A stretch of DNA of 64,000 nt from Dehalococcoidia bacterium (GTDB lineage: Bacteria; Chloroflexota; Dehalococcoidia; SpSt-223), in contig JANWZD010000003.1 in NCBI GenBank assembly GCA_025054935.1, forward strand, positions 124,001 through 188,000, given 5' to 3'. Positions 16,839-25,727 of the stretch are shown here, piece by piece. How positions within the stretch are numbered: position 1 is the stretch's first letter; the number at the start of each line of letters is the position of its first letter. Made by a program: the position numbers and the translations under genes. The notes beneath the pieces were generated by a model, which worked only from the letters and a program-made list of their open reading frames with translations, was not told the DNA's origin and did no database searches.

Positions 16839-19800
16839 ATGCCAAAACGCGTCTTTGCTCAGAACATTGCCGAAGATCCTCTTTGGTACAAAGATGCTGT
16901 CATTTACGAGGTGTATGTCCGGTCGTTCCGCGATTCGAACGGCGATGGGACCGGAGATTTCCGTGGGCTGATCGAAAAGCTCGATTACATCCAAGATCTC
17001 GGCGTGACCGCACTCTGGGTGCTGCCGTTCTACCCCTCGCCGCTTCGTGATGGCGGCTATGATATTGCCGATTACCGCGGGGTCAAGCCGGAATACGGCA
17101 CGCTGCGCGATGTGAAGCAGTTCATCGACGAGGCGCACCGCCGCGGCATCCGCGTGATCTTTGAACTGGTTGCAAATCACACCTCAGACCAGCATCCGTG
17201 GTTTCAGCGTGCGCGCCGCGCCAAGCCGGGTTCAGTCTGGCGAGACTTCTATGTTTGGAGCGATACCCCTGACAAGTATCGCGAGGCGCGCATCATCTTC
17301 AAAGATTTCGAAACCTCCAACTGGGCGTGGGACCCTGTTGCGCGCGCCTACTACTGGCATCGCTTCTATTCCCATCAGCCTGACCTGAATTATGACAATC
17401 CCCGTGTCCAGCAGGAGATGATCAAGGTGGTTGACTATTGGCTGGACATGGGTGTCGATGGCTTGCGGCTTGACGCTGTTCCCTACCTCTATGAGCGTGA
17501 AGGGACAAATTGCGAAAACGTCCCCGAGACCCACGAATTTCTCAAGAAGCTGCGCCGTCATATCGATGAGAAATACGGCAACCGGATGCTGCTCGCCGAG
17601 GCAAATCAATGGCCAGAGGATGCAGTCGCCTACTTTGGAGAGGGCGATGAATGTCATATGGCCTTTCACTTTCCATTGATGCCGCGGCTCTTTATGGCGA
17701 TTCATCAGGAAGATCGATTTCCGATCACAGATATTCTCGAACGCACGCCGTCCATCCCGGACAATGCCCAATGGTGCGTCTTCCTTCGCAATCATGACGA
17801 ATTGACCCTCGAGATGCTGACGGACGAAGAACGCGACTATATGTATCGCGTATATGCGGAAGATCCGCAGATGCGGATCAATCTTGGAATTCGCCGTCGC
17901 CTTGCTCCGCTGATGCGCAATAACCGGCGAAGGATCGAACTGATGAACGCGCTGCTCTTCTCGATCATCGGCGCTCCGGTGATCTACTACGGTGATGAGA
18001 TTGGCATGGGCGACAACATCTATCTCGGCGACCGAGATGGTGTTCGAACGCCGATGCAGTGGAGCAGCGATCGTAACGCAGGATTTTCCGAGGGGAATGA
18101 GCAGCGGCTGTTTCTGCCCGTGATCGTCGACCCAGAATATCATTACCAGGCCGTGAATGTAGCGGTTCAGCAGAAGAACCCGCAGTCGCTGCTCAACTGG
18201 ATGAAGCAGCTGATTGCGTTGCGGAAGCAGTCAAAGGCGTTCAGCCGAGGCTCCCTGGAGGTCCTGCAGCCGAACAATCACCGGGTGCTCGCCTTTCTCC
18301 GCCGCTGGCAGGACGAGACCATCCTCGTCGTCGCGAACCTCTCACGGTTTGTGCAGTCGGTGAAACTAGACCTCGCCTCGTTCCGCGGCTGCGAGCTGGT
18401 CGAGATGTTTGGCGGAAGCACGCTTCCGCCCATTGGGGAAGAGCCGTATTTTATTACGCTCGGTCCTCACGGCTTCTACTGGTTTCAAGTAGCGGCTCCT
18501 CGGCCGGTTACGCTGGTCGAGCGCAGCCGCCGCGACCGCATCCCGACCCTGCAGGTCCGGAGCCGGATGGCAGAGCTCCTCGAACGGTCGAGCCCCCAAG
18601 TCGGCGCCGCCGACGCGATCATGCCCTACCTCTTGACCCACCATTGGTTTGGGCGGCGTCCCCTTGCCCTGCAGTCGGTCCAGTTTCAGGATGCGGTTCG
18701 TCTGCCCAAGGAGCAAGGGAATGACGCCTATCTCGCCATTGCGCGCCTCAACCCGCGCGAGGGGGATGCCGAGACGTGCGCCGTCCCGCTCGGCATTGCG
18801 CAGGGAGAGGCCGCTGCCGACTGGCAAGAGCGGCAGCCGGCAGCCGAGATCGCGCGCGTCGTTGCGAATGAGACGGGCGACCGCGGCCTGATCTATGACG
18901 GGCTCGCCGACCCGGCGATCCGCAAGGCGCTGCTCGAAACGGTGCTGCGCGAGCGTCGGCTGCGCGGGATGCATGGGGAGCTCGACGGAACGCTGACACG
19001 GCTTGGTCGACGGCGGGTCAGCCGAACCGCAGTCGAGGAGTCGCGCCTGGTCTTCGTCGATGCGCGCCACCGCGAAGTGATTTATGACGACCGGCTGGCG
19101 CTCAAACTGATTGGACGGCCTGATGTCGGCCTCCATCCCGAGGTGGAGATTGCCCCGCGCCTGCAGGAGAGCGGCTTTCGCGGCTTGGTGCCCGTCCTCG
19201 GCTGGATCGACTACTGCCAGTCCGACAGCGAGCCGATGACGATCGCAGTGCTCCGCGACTATCTCCCGGGGGCGTCCGACCTTTGGGAGATCCTCCGTCG
19301 TCAGGTCGCGGCGCTCTACCGCAGCCCCGATGCCGCGGCGATCGAAACGCTCGGGCGCACCACCCCGGCGCGGCTGCGCCTTGACGACCTTGGCAGGTCG
19401 CTCCCCCCGAGTGTCCCGACCGCCTTCGCGCCGATTGTCGAACTCGTTCGCCTTGCCGGCCGGCGGACGGTCGAGCTACACGTGGCCCTGGCCCGTCTTG
19501 GCGACGACCCGGCGGTTGCGCCGGAGCCGTTCACGGAGCATTATCAGGAGGCGCTGTTCTACGGGATGCTGAGCGCTGCCGAGCGCACTTTCTGGCGGAT
19601 TCGCCAGCTTGTCGCCGAGGCGGGCTCTGCCACCTCGGCGGCCCTTCTCGACCTCCTTGCCCATCATCGCGAGCTTCATCGCTTCTTCCGCCCTATCAAG
19701 GATCACCGGATCGACGCGCTCCGCATCCGCTGTCATGGCGACCTCCGCTTGGGCTCTTTCCTCAAGGTTGGAGACGACCTAGTGCTGGGCGACTTCGAGG

Positions 19801-20183
19801 GCGAGTTCCAACGGCCGTTGTCAGAGCGGCGCATCAAGCGCAGCCCAATCCGGGATGTTGCGAGTATGCTCGCTTCGCTTCACAACCTTTCCTATGCCGC
19901 CCTCGCCGACCCGGAGGCGGACGAGCCGTTTGGCGAAGCCGCCGCCCTCCGCGAGCCGCTCGCGCGCTTCACGCATCATTGGCTGCAACTCGCATTTCTG
20001 CAGGAATATGTGCCGACGGCGACCCGTCACGGGCTCGTGCCGAGTGACCCGACGCGCCTCCAGATCTTGATCGACACGTTCCTCCTCGAACGGTCGATGA
20101 CCGACCTGCGGAACACCTTGCGCAACCATCCTGACCGGGTCAGCGTGCCGGCGCGATCGATCTTGGATGTCCTGACCGGCTGA
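16839..20183 (+). CDS. treS: Trehalose synthase/maltokinase fusion (TreS-Mak)
   Basis: A 1114-aa bifunctional protein. Residues 1 to about 550 are a GH13 trehalose synthase that interconverts maltose and trehalose. The catalytic set is intact: GLRLDAVPYL (D212), LLAEANQW (E254) and FLRNHDEL (D320). Residues about 590-1114 are a maltokinase (Pep2-like) that phosphorylates maltose to maltose-1-phosphate with ATP; HGDLRLG (H966, D968) and GDFEGE carry the catalytic and metal residues. Such fusions occur in several phyla. ATG 16839 chosen because it gives the family start; an in-frame GTG at 16791 is an alternative. It converges on the kinase/OtsA-OtsB genes, placing two trehalose routes together. 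Confidence 0.95.
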   Translation: MPKRVFAQNIAEDPLWYKDAVIYEVYVRSFRDSNGDGTGDFRGLIEKLDYIQDLGVTALWVLPFYPSPLRDGGYDIADYRGVKPEYGTLRDVKQFIDEAHRRGIRVIFELVANHTSDQHPWFQRARRAKPGSVWRDFYVWSDTPDKYREARIIFKDFETSNWAWDPVARAYYWHRFYSHQPDLNYDNPRVQQEMIKVVDYWLDMGVDGLRLDAVPYLYEREGTNCENVPETHEFLKKLRRHIDEKYGNRMLLAEANQWPEDAVAYFGEGDECHMAFHFPLMPRLFMAIHQEDRFPITDILERTPSIPDNAQWCVFLRNHDELTLEMLTDEERDYMYRVYAEDPQMRINLGIRRRLAPLMRNNRRRIELMNALLFSIIGAPVIYYGDEIGMGDNIYLGDRDGVRTPMQWSSDRNAGFSEGNEQRLFLPVIVDPEYHYQAVNVAVQQKNPQSLLNWMKQLIALRKQSKAFSRGSLEVLQPNNHRVLAFLRRWQDETILVVANLSRFVQSVKLDLASFRGCELVEMFGGSTLPPIGEEPYFITLGPHGFYWFQVAAPRPVTLVERSRRDRIPTLQVRSRMAELLERSSPQVGAADAIMPYLLTHHWFGRRPLALQSVQFQDAVRLPKEQGNDAYLAIARLNPREGDAETCAVPLGIAQGEAAADWQERQPAAEIARVVANETGDRGLIYDGLADPAIRKALLETVLRERRLRGMHGELDGTLTRLGRRRVSRTAVEESRLVFVDARHREVIYDDRLALKLIGRPDVGLHPEVEIAPRLQESGFRGLVPVLGWIDYCQSDSEPMTIAVLRDYLPGASDLWEILRRQVAALYRSPDAAAIETLGRTTPARLRLDDLGRSLPPSVPTAFAPIVELVRLAGRRTVELHVALARLGDDPAVAPEPFTEHYQEALFYGMLSAAERTFWRIRQLVAEAGSATSAALLDLLAHHRELHRFFRPIKDHRIDALRIRCHGDLRLGSFLKVGDDLVLGDFEGEFQRPLSERRIKRSPIRDVASMLASLHNLSYAALADPEADEPFGEAAALREPLARFTHHWLQLAFLQEYVPTATRHGLVPSDPTRLQILIDTFLLERSMTDLRNTLRNHPDRVSVPARSILDVLTG

Positions 20184-20222
20184 GTAGCGCTCGCCGCGCG
20201 GCGGCGGCCGACGGAAGAGGGG

Positions 20223-21692
20223 CTAGCCGCGGGCGCTCTGGAGGACGGCGGGCGTCTCCGCCATGGCCGGGAGGAGGAGCGGCGGCTTGGCGGGGGCGCC
20301 GTCGATGGGCAAGAGGATGGAAAACGTCGTGCCGCGGCCGAGTTCGCTTTGACAGCTGACCTCGCCGCCATGCGCCTCGACGAGATATTTCACGATCGAC
20401 AGCCCGAGCCCGGCCCCGGCGGTGGCGCGCGGCCCGGCCTTGTGGACACGGTAGAACCGTTTCCAGATGTTCGGCAAATGCTCCGCGGGAATGCCTTCCC
20501 CCGTGTCAGCGACGGTAATCCGAGCGCGGTCGCCGAGGCGGTCGAGCCGAACGTCGATCCGTCCCCCTGCCGGCGTGAACTTGATCGCGTTGTCGAGCAG
20601 GTTAGCGACGACTTGCGCGAGCCGGCCTTCATCGCCGAGCACCTCGATCGGCTCGCTCACCTCGAGGGAGAGCAGTTGGCCTTGCGCATGCCGCTCCGCC
20701 TCGCGCACGACACGCGTCAGCAGCTCATCCAGCTTGACGCGGTTGCGCTCGACGACCAGCCCCGCTTCGACGCGCGCGAGGACCAGCAAGTCTGTTACGA
20801 GGCGGCTCAACCGCTCGACTTGGTGGCGCGCTTCCCGGATGCACTCGGCGCGGTCTGCCGGGTCGGAGACGCGGTCAAGGAGCTCAAGGTTCGTCCGCAA
20901 GGCGAGCAGCGGATTGCGCAATTCGTGCGAGGTATCGGCGACGAACTCGCGGTGCATCCGCAGCGTGTCCTCGACAGTGAGCAGCAGATGATTGATCGTG
21001 CGCGCCAGTTCGCCGACTTCATCGGATTGGGTGGACGGCTTCAGCCGCTGACTGAAATCGCGCCCGGCCGCGATCATCGCCGCTTGGTGGGCGAACGCCT
21101 TCAGCGGCGACAGCCCTTGCAGAGCGACAAACCAGCCGACCGCACCCGAGACCAGAACGGCGCCGGCGCCGAGGGTGATCAGCAGCGTCCGCAGGTTCTC
21201 GATCAGCTCGAAAAGCGGCTCGCGCGATTGGCCGACAACCATCACCCCGATGACCGGGCCGGTCGCGCCGCTGGAGCGGATCGGCGCGGTCAGGATCCGG
21301 ATCGGCCGTCCGCCGACGTAGTTCTCGGCGAGCGCTGTGCGGCCCATCAAGGCGGCTTGGAAAGCGGCGTTGTCGACCGAAAGATGCTTCTCGTTCAGCG
21401 TCTCTGAGGCGGCTACGACAGCTCCGGTCGGGTCCATCACTTGGACGAAGATCCCCGGCGCGTCGATGGAGGAGAGCGGACGGAGGTCAAGGTAGGCGAG
21501 GTCAGAGGAGGTGAGGACAATCCCCCGCGGGAGGATCGTCAGCCGCACCTGCTCGGCGCGCACTTCGAGACGGCGGTCCATCTCGGCGCCGAGGCTCTGG
21601 GCTGCCGTCGCGAGGATCGTCACTCCCAGCACGGCGATGGTGATCACCATCAGAATGCTGTAGGTGAGCGCGAGGCGCAGGCGCAGGGACAC
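20223..21692 (-). CDS. Sensor histidine kinase partner of the OtsA-OtsB-regulator protein
   Basis: A 489-aa membrane kinase. One transmembrane segment (about 8-30), an extracytoplasmic sensor domain (about 35-165), a second segment (about 168-190) and a HAMP region (about 192-245) come first. HisKA follows with FVADTSHELRNPLLAL (phospho-acceptor H256) and then the HATPase domain (LLDNAIKFTP, DTGEGIP, GLGLSIVK). It starts with GTG only 3 bp after the stop of the OtsA-OtsB-response-regulator gene, the usual spacing of a cognate two-component pair. The signal sensed is unknown; osmotic or desiccation stress is inference from the trehalose neighbours. Confidence 0.92.
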   Translation of the reverse strand: MSLRLRLALTYSILMVITIAVLGVTILATAAQSLGAEMDRRLEVRAEQVRLTILPRGIVLTSSDLAYLDLRPLSSIDAPGIFVQVMDPTGAVVAASETLNEKHLSVDNAAFQAALMGRTALAENYVGGRPIRILTAPIRSSGATGPVIGVMVVGQSREPLFELIENLRTLLITLGAGAVLVSGAVGWFVALQGLSPLKAFAHQAAMIAAGRDFSQRLKPSTQSDEVGELARTINHLLLTVEDTLRMHREFVADTSHELRNPLLALRTNLELLDRVSDPADRAECIREARHQVERLSRLVTDLLVLARVEAGLVVERNRVKLDELLTRVVREAERHAQGQLLSLEVSEPIEVLGDEGRLAQVVANLLDNAIKFTPAGGRIDVRLDRLGDRARITVADTGEGIPAEHLPNIWKRFYRVHKAGPRATAGAGLGLSIVKYLVEAHGGEVSCQSELGRGTTFSILLPIDGAPAKPPLLLPAMAETPAVLQSARG

Positions 21693-21695
21693 GGG

Positions 21696-24635
21696 TCACT
21701 CCTCGCGCAGGGCGTAGCCGTAGCCGCGGACCGTCTGGATCACCCGCGGGTGCTGGTCGGCTTCGAGCTTCTTCCGGAGGTCTTTGATTGCGTTATCGAC
21801 AAAACTGGGCTCGCCGGAGAAATCCTCGCCCCAGAGGTGCTGCGAGATCTGCTCGCGGGTGAGCACACGACGAGGGTTGCGGAGGAAAAGCCGCAACAGC
21901 TCAAACTCCCGCGGGGTCAACTTCAACAGTTCCCCGTCTCGCCGCGCCTCATGGGTTCTCGTGTCGAGGACGATGCCGAGAAACTCGAGCGTCGTCTCCG
22001 AGACGATTTGCGAGCGCCGCAGGAGGGCCCGCACGCGAGCCAGCAGTTCATCGAGGGCAAACGGCTTGACGAGGTAGTCATCGGCGCCGCGATCAAGACC
22101 CGCGATCCGGTCGGGCAGAGTGTCGCGCGCCGACAAGATGAGGATCGGGGTCATGATCCCCTTCTCCCGCAGCCGCTGGCAGACGTCAAGCCCGTTGATG
22201 CCGGGCAGCATGACATCGAGGACAATGAGATCCGGTGAGCCCTTGCTGACCGCCTCGAGCGCGGTTTCCCCATCGAGCGCGGTTGTCACTTCATAGCCTT
22301 CGAGCGCGAGCGCCCGGCGCAGGCCGCTTAGCACAGCCGGGTCATCATCGACGACAAGGATCCGCGCCGTCGGCGCCGACCGTTCGCGCGGCGTCTCGCC
22401 GTTCAGCCGCGCTTCCGGATCGGAGCGCGAGGCTTCGATCATCGTCTCAAGGAGCGCGCGCGCTTCGGTGAAGTCGCGCAGCCGGTAGGTCTCGCCTTTG
22501 AGGGCGTTGCCCACCCGAACGATGAAGGCAGAAGGCGGGAGGATCCCGAACAGCTCTTCGTCGGGCCAATCATCCCCGAGGGCGATAATAAACTCCCACT
22601 CGCCTCGGGCAAGGAAGTGCAGCCCCGCTCGTCCCTTGTGGATGCCGGCGGTCGTCACCTCGACGACCTTGTTGGCGAGCGTGACTTGGAACTGATGCTC
22701 GCTTGAGATGGCGCGCAGCTCGGCGGCGAGGTCGTTGACGACGGTCTCGGCGCGGTCAGGGTCGGCAAGGCGGTAATGCCAGACGAGCGCTCCTTCTTTC
22801 TCCTCGATGAAAGAGCCGGGTAGGCGCTCAACCGCCTTGGTCAGGATCGGGCGGACGACCTCGCGCCATTGATCGGCGAGCGGCGCCATCGCCACCCAGT
22901 CGCGGCCGCGCTCGCGGATCCAGAGGCCGTGCTCAGCGGCGAGGGCGAGGTCCAGTTCGCCGAACCAGTATTCGAGATCATGGCGGCTGCGTCCGCTCAC
23001 GATCACGACTTCGTTCCGAGGATCGGCGCACAAGTTAGCGAGGATGCGCAGCAGGTCGCTGTCCGGCCACGCCCGGCCTGGCGTGTCGGCGAACGGCACG
23101 AGCGTTCCGTCGTAGTCGAGGAAAAGCAGCCGCTTTTTCGCCGCCTTGTAGGCCTCGATTAGGTCCTGGCTCGGCTGGAAATTAAAGTCGGCTGCCTGCA
23201 CCTTCTCGGCTTCCTTGCGCGCCGCGATCAGCGCATTGACAAAGGCACTGCCCCAGCGGACAACGTCATTCTCCTGAATGTGGCGACGCATGTTGGCGTT
23301 GCGGATCGCCTGCTCCTCGAGCGGCATCTCGAGTGCCCGCTTGATCGCCTGCGCCACTTCCTGCTCGTCATTCGGGTTGACGATAATCGCGCCGGTCAAC
23401 TCGTCTGCTGCCCCGGCCATCTCGCTCAGGATAAGAACGCCGCTGTTGTCCGGGCGGCTCGCGATGTACTCCTTCGAAACGAGGTTCATGCCGTCGCGGA
23501 GCGGGGTGATGAGCGCCACGTCGGCGACGCTGTAGAGCGCCACCAGCGCCTCGAACGGCACGCCGCGATACTGGTAGAGGATCGGCGTCCACGCGAGGGT
23601 TCCAAACTCCCCGTTGATCTGGCTGACAAGTTGCTCGATCTGAGTTTTCAGCTCGGCATATTTCGTCACGACATCCCGCGAGGGGACGACAACTAAAACG
23701 AGCACAATCTTGCCGCGCCACTCGGGATGGTTCTGGAGAAAAGCGCGATAGGCATACAGCCGATTGAGAATGCCCTTCGTATAGTCCAGCCGGTCGAGGG
23801 AAAGAATAATCTTCCGATCGCCAAGTAAGCCGAGCAGCGCCTGCCGCTCACGCTCGACGGCCGCATCTCGGGTCGCATCTTCGAACTTGCGAAAGTTGAT
23901 CCCCATCGGGAACGCGCCGACAGTGACAATGCGGTTCTCGACATGGAGCCGGTTATCGACCGCCTCAATGCCGAGGATCCGTTCGACCGACTCGAGGAAA
24001 TGGTCGGTATAGCTCTCGTTATGAAACCCGACGAGATCGGCGCCGAGCATCCCCTCGAGGATGGCGCGTCGCCACTCATTGGGCAGGAGGCGGAAAACGT
24101 CGACCGAGGGGAAAGGAATATGCAGGAAAAAGCCGATTGCCAGCCGCGGAAAGCGCTCCCGGAGCATCGCCGGCAGCAGCATCAGCTGGTAATCGTGGAC
24201 CCACACGATATCGTCCGGCCGGATTACCTCGAGGACCGCGGTTCGGAACAGCTCGTTGATCGCTTTGTACTCCTCCCATTGCTGGTCATCGAAGGTTGCT
24301 TGGGAGGCGAAGTAGTGGAAGAGCGGCCAAATTGTCGAATTGCAGAAACCAAAGTAGAAGGAGTCGATTTGCTCTCGACTAAGAAAAACAGGATAGGCGT
24401 TAAAATCATCGCGCGCTTGCCGGCGGAGCCGTTCCCGCTCCGCCGCTCCTTCAATCGCCGCTCCCGGCCAGCCAATCCAGATATGGTCGCTGAACTCGCT
24501 CGGCGACGAGCCGAGCACTTCGAGATACGTTCGCATTCCCGAAGCCAAGCCGCCGTCGCTCGGCTGGATCGAAAACTGTCCTCGCTCTTGTTTAACGCTG
24601 AACGGAAGCCGGTTTGAGACAATAACCAGCCGCAT
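21696..24635 (-). CDS. Trehalose-6-P synthase / trehalose-6-P phosphatase / OmpR-type response regulator triple fusion
   Basis: One uninterrupted 979-aa frame. Residues 1 to about 485 are GT20 OtsA, making trehalose-6-P from UDP-glucose and glucose-6-P (SDGGLASG, VHDYQL, HIPFPS, SLDRLDYTKG). Residues about 497-735 are HAD OtsB, with LDYDGTL (D507, D509), VSGRSR, AEHG, HKGRA and GDDWPDE. Residues about 756-875 are a receiver domain: acidic D763-D765, phospho-acceptor D807, S835 and K857. Residues about 885-979 are a PhoB/OmpR winged helix ending VRGYGYAL. Start ATG 24635 follows GGAAGGAGCATCC. The linker (about 736-755) has no convincing internal ribosome-binding site. All three modules look complete. 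OtsA-OtsB fusions are known; the fused regulator is the oddity. Confidence 0.93.
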   Translation of the reverse strand: MRLVIVSNRLPFSVKQERGQFSIQPSDGGLASGMRTYLEVLGSSPSEFSDHIWIGWPGAAIEGAAERERLRRQARDDFNAYPVFLSREQIDSFYFGFCNSTIWPLFHYFASQATFDDQQWEEYKAINELFRTAVLEVIRPDDIVWVHDYQLMLLPAMLRERFPRLAIGFFLHIPFPSVDVFRLLPNEWRRAILEGMLGADLVGFHNESYTDHFLESVERILGIEAVDNRLHVENRIVTVGAFPMGINFRKFEDATRDAAVERERQALLGLLGDRKIILSLDRLDYTKGILNRLYAYRAFLQNHPEWRGKIVLVLVVVPSRDVVTKYAELKTQIEQLVSQINGEFGTLAWTPILYQYRGVPFEALVALYSVADVALITPLRDGMNLVSKEYIASRPDNSGVLILSEMAGAADELTGAIIVNPNDEQEVAQAIKRALEMPLEEQAIRNANMRRHIQENDVVRWGSAFVNALIAARKEAEKVQAADFNFQPSQDLIEAYKAAKKRLLFLDYDGTLVPFADTPGRAWPDSDLLRILANLCADPRNEVVIVSGRSRHDLEYWFGELDLALAAEHGLWIRERGRDWVAMAPLADQWREVVRPILTKAVERLPGSFIEEKEGALVWHYRLADPDRAETVVNDLAAELRAISSEHQFQVTLANKVVEVTTAGIHKGRAGLHFLARGEWEFIIALGDDWPDEELFGILPPSAFIVRVGNALKGETYRLRDFTEARALLETMIEASRSDPEARLNGETPRERSAPTARILVVDDDPAVLSGLRRALALEGYEVTTALDGETALEAVSKGSPDLIVLDVMLPGINGLDVCQRLREKGIMTPILILSARDTLPDRIAGLDRGADDYLVKPFALDELLARVRALLRRSQIVSETTLEFLGIVLDTRTHEARRDGELLKLTPREFELLRLFLRNPRRVLTREQISQHLWGEDFSGEPSFVDNAIKDLRKKLEADQHPRVIQTVRGYGYALREE

Positions 24636-24919
24636 GGATGCTCCTTCCGTTGCTCTCAGACCCCAAAGCGGTGCACACTCCAAGGATACCGCCTTGAAGT
24701 GCTTGCCGAACAACTGGCGCAGAAACTGCGAGGATGAGGGAGGATGAGGAGAGAGCGCGCGAGAGTCGCCCGGGCCCGATGCCGATTGCATCGGCGCACG
24801 GCCAGAAGCGCCTATCCCCTTGCGCTTCTCCGCTCGCGGCGACGAGGCGGCGCGCGCTTCGCTCCTGCAGCGCGCCGGACGCCTGACCGGCGCTCGTCAC
24901 GCGGGGAGGCGGGGGTGCC

Positions 24920-25510
24920 GTGCGCGTGATCTTCCAGTCCGGGAGCGCAGGGTGGCTCCTCGCCGGGGCGGTTACGGTCCTCATCACCGCGGGGATGGCT
25001 GTCGGTGCCGCTGCTGTCGAGGCGCGGCCTGCGGGGGTGACGGTTCCAGGGCTCTGGCAAGGGGAGGGATGCTTCTGCCATGGAGAGCCATACCCCGGGA
25101 CCGTGATCCTCTCCTCGGCGATCGAGGCGCCCCCGACCGTGACGGCGGGAACGACAGTCTCGGTCACGCTCTCGCTAACGGGCACCTCCGACCAGCAGGG
25201 GCCGCTTGGGCTTGGCGGGGGGTTCAATCTCTCCGCCAGCCGCGGGCTCCTTGCGCCCGGGCCGACCGCGCGCTACGTTGCTGACAGCATGGAACTAACC
25301 CACCTCACTCGGACCGCGACAAGCTGGACGGTGCACTGGACCGCGCCGCCGACGAACGGCCCAGCGCAGCTGACCGCAGCGCTTCTCCTCGCTAATGGAG
25401 ACGGCAAGACGAGCTTCGACAGTTGGACGATCATCAGCCGCACCGTTCAGGTGGTCGGCGGCGTCGAACTGCGCTTCGTTCCCGTTGCCGCCCTCGCGGC
25501 CGTGCCGTGA
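24920..25510 (+). CDS. Secreted Reeler-like/choice-of-anchor V-type protein
   Basis: A 196-aa protein with an N-terminal signal or anchor segment (about residues 12-34). After it, GEGCFCHGEP gives a CxCH motif close to a haem-type CxxCH but one residue short. A beta-sandwich then carries GGFNLSASRG, THLTRTATSWTVHW and TAPP, the pattern of bacterial Reeler/choice-of-anchor V domains. Such proteins are exported; their role is mostly unknown. GTG start 24920. The 284-bp gap to the divergent trehalose gene holds no other recognisable gene. Whether the cysteines bind metal or haem cannot be told. Confidence 0.6.
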   Translation: MRVIFQSGSAGWLLAGAVTVLITAGMAVGAAAVEARPAGVTVPGLWQGEGCFCHGEPYPGTVILSSAIEAPPTVTAGTTVSVTLSLTGTSDQQGPLGLGGGFNLSASRGLLAPGPTARYVADSMELTHLTRTATSWTVHWTAPPTNGPAQLTAALLLANGDGKTSFDSWTIISRTVQVVGGVELRFVPVAALAAVP

Positions 25511-25603
25511 GCATGACGTCAGCGCGGCGACGGACTGGGGCGCGCAATCAGACGCCGCTCTGGGGCAGAGATAGCGCCGGCTTCCCTCGTGAGCGGCCAA
25601 GCG

Positions 25604-25632
25604 TTGACGCCTAGACAGAGCTGTGGTATCGT
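25604..25632 (+). promoter_or_regulatory. Sigma-70-type promoter of infC-rpmI-rplT
   Basis: TTGACG (25604-25609) and TATCGT (25627-25632) have 17-bp spacing. A start near 25639 would give a leader of about 90 nt before the AUU initiation codon of infC. Confidence 0.6.
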
Positions 25633-25727
25633 ACCAGCGGCGGATCCGATTTCCGCTATCCTGTGTTTTCCTCGGTAGCCGGGAGCTCCGCGAGGAAGAG
25701 AGGGGATCATCAGAGAGGTGGTTCGAC

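Noticed and set aside
20349-21407. Open frame antisense to the sensor kinase
   Set aside because: Shadow of the kinase gene; charged composition, no recognisable family, no ribosome-binding site evidence.
22360-22460. Internal start that would release the response regulator alone from the OtsA-OtsB fusion
   Set aside because: An in-frame ATG exists (residue about 732), but no Shine-Dalgarno sequence precedes it, so separate translation is not supported by sequence. It cannot be fully excluded.
25623-25727. 35-codon upstream extension of infC from a GTG
   Set aside because: The extension overlaps the proposed promoter, lacks IF-3 homology, and the family start coincides with the AUU codon.
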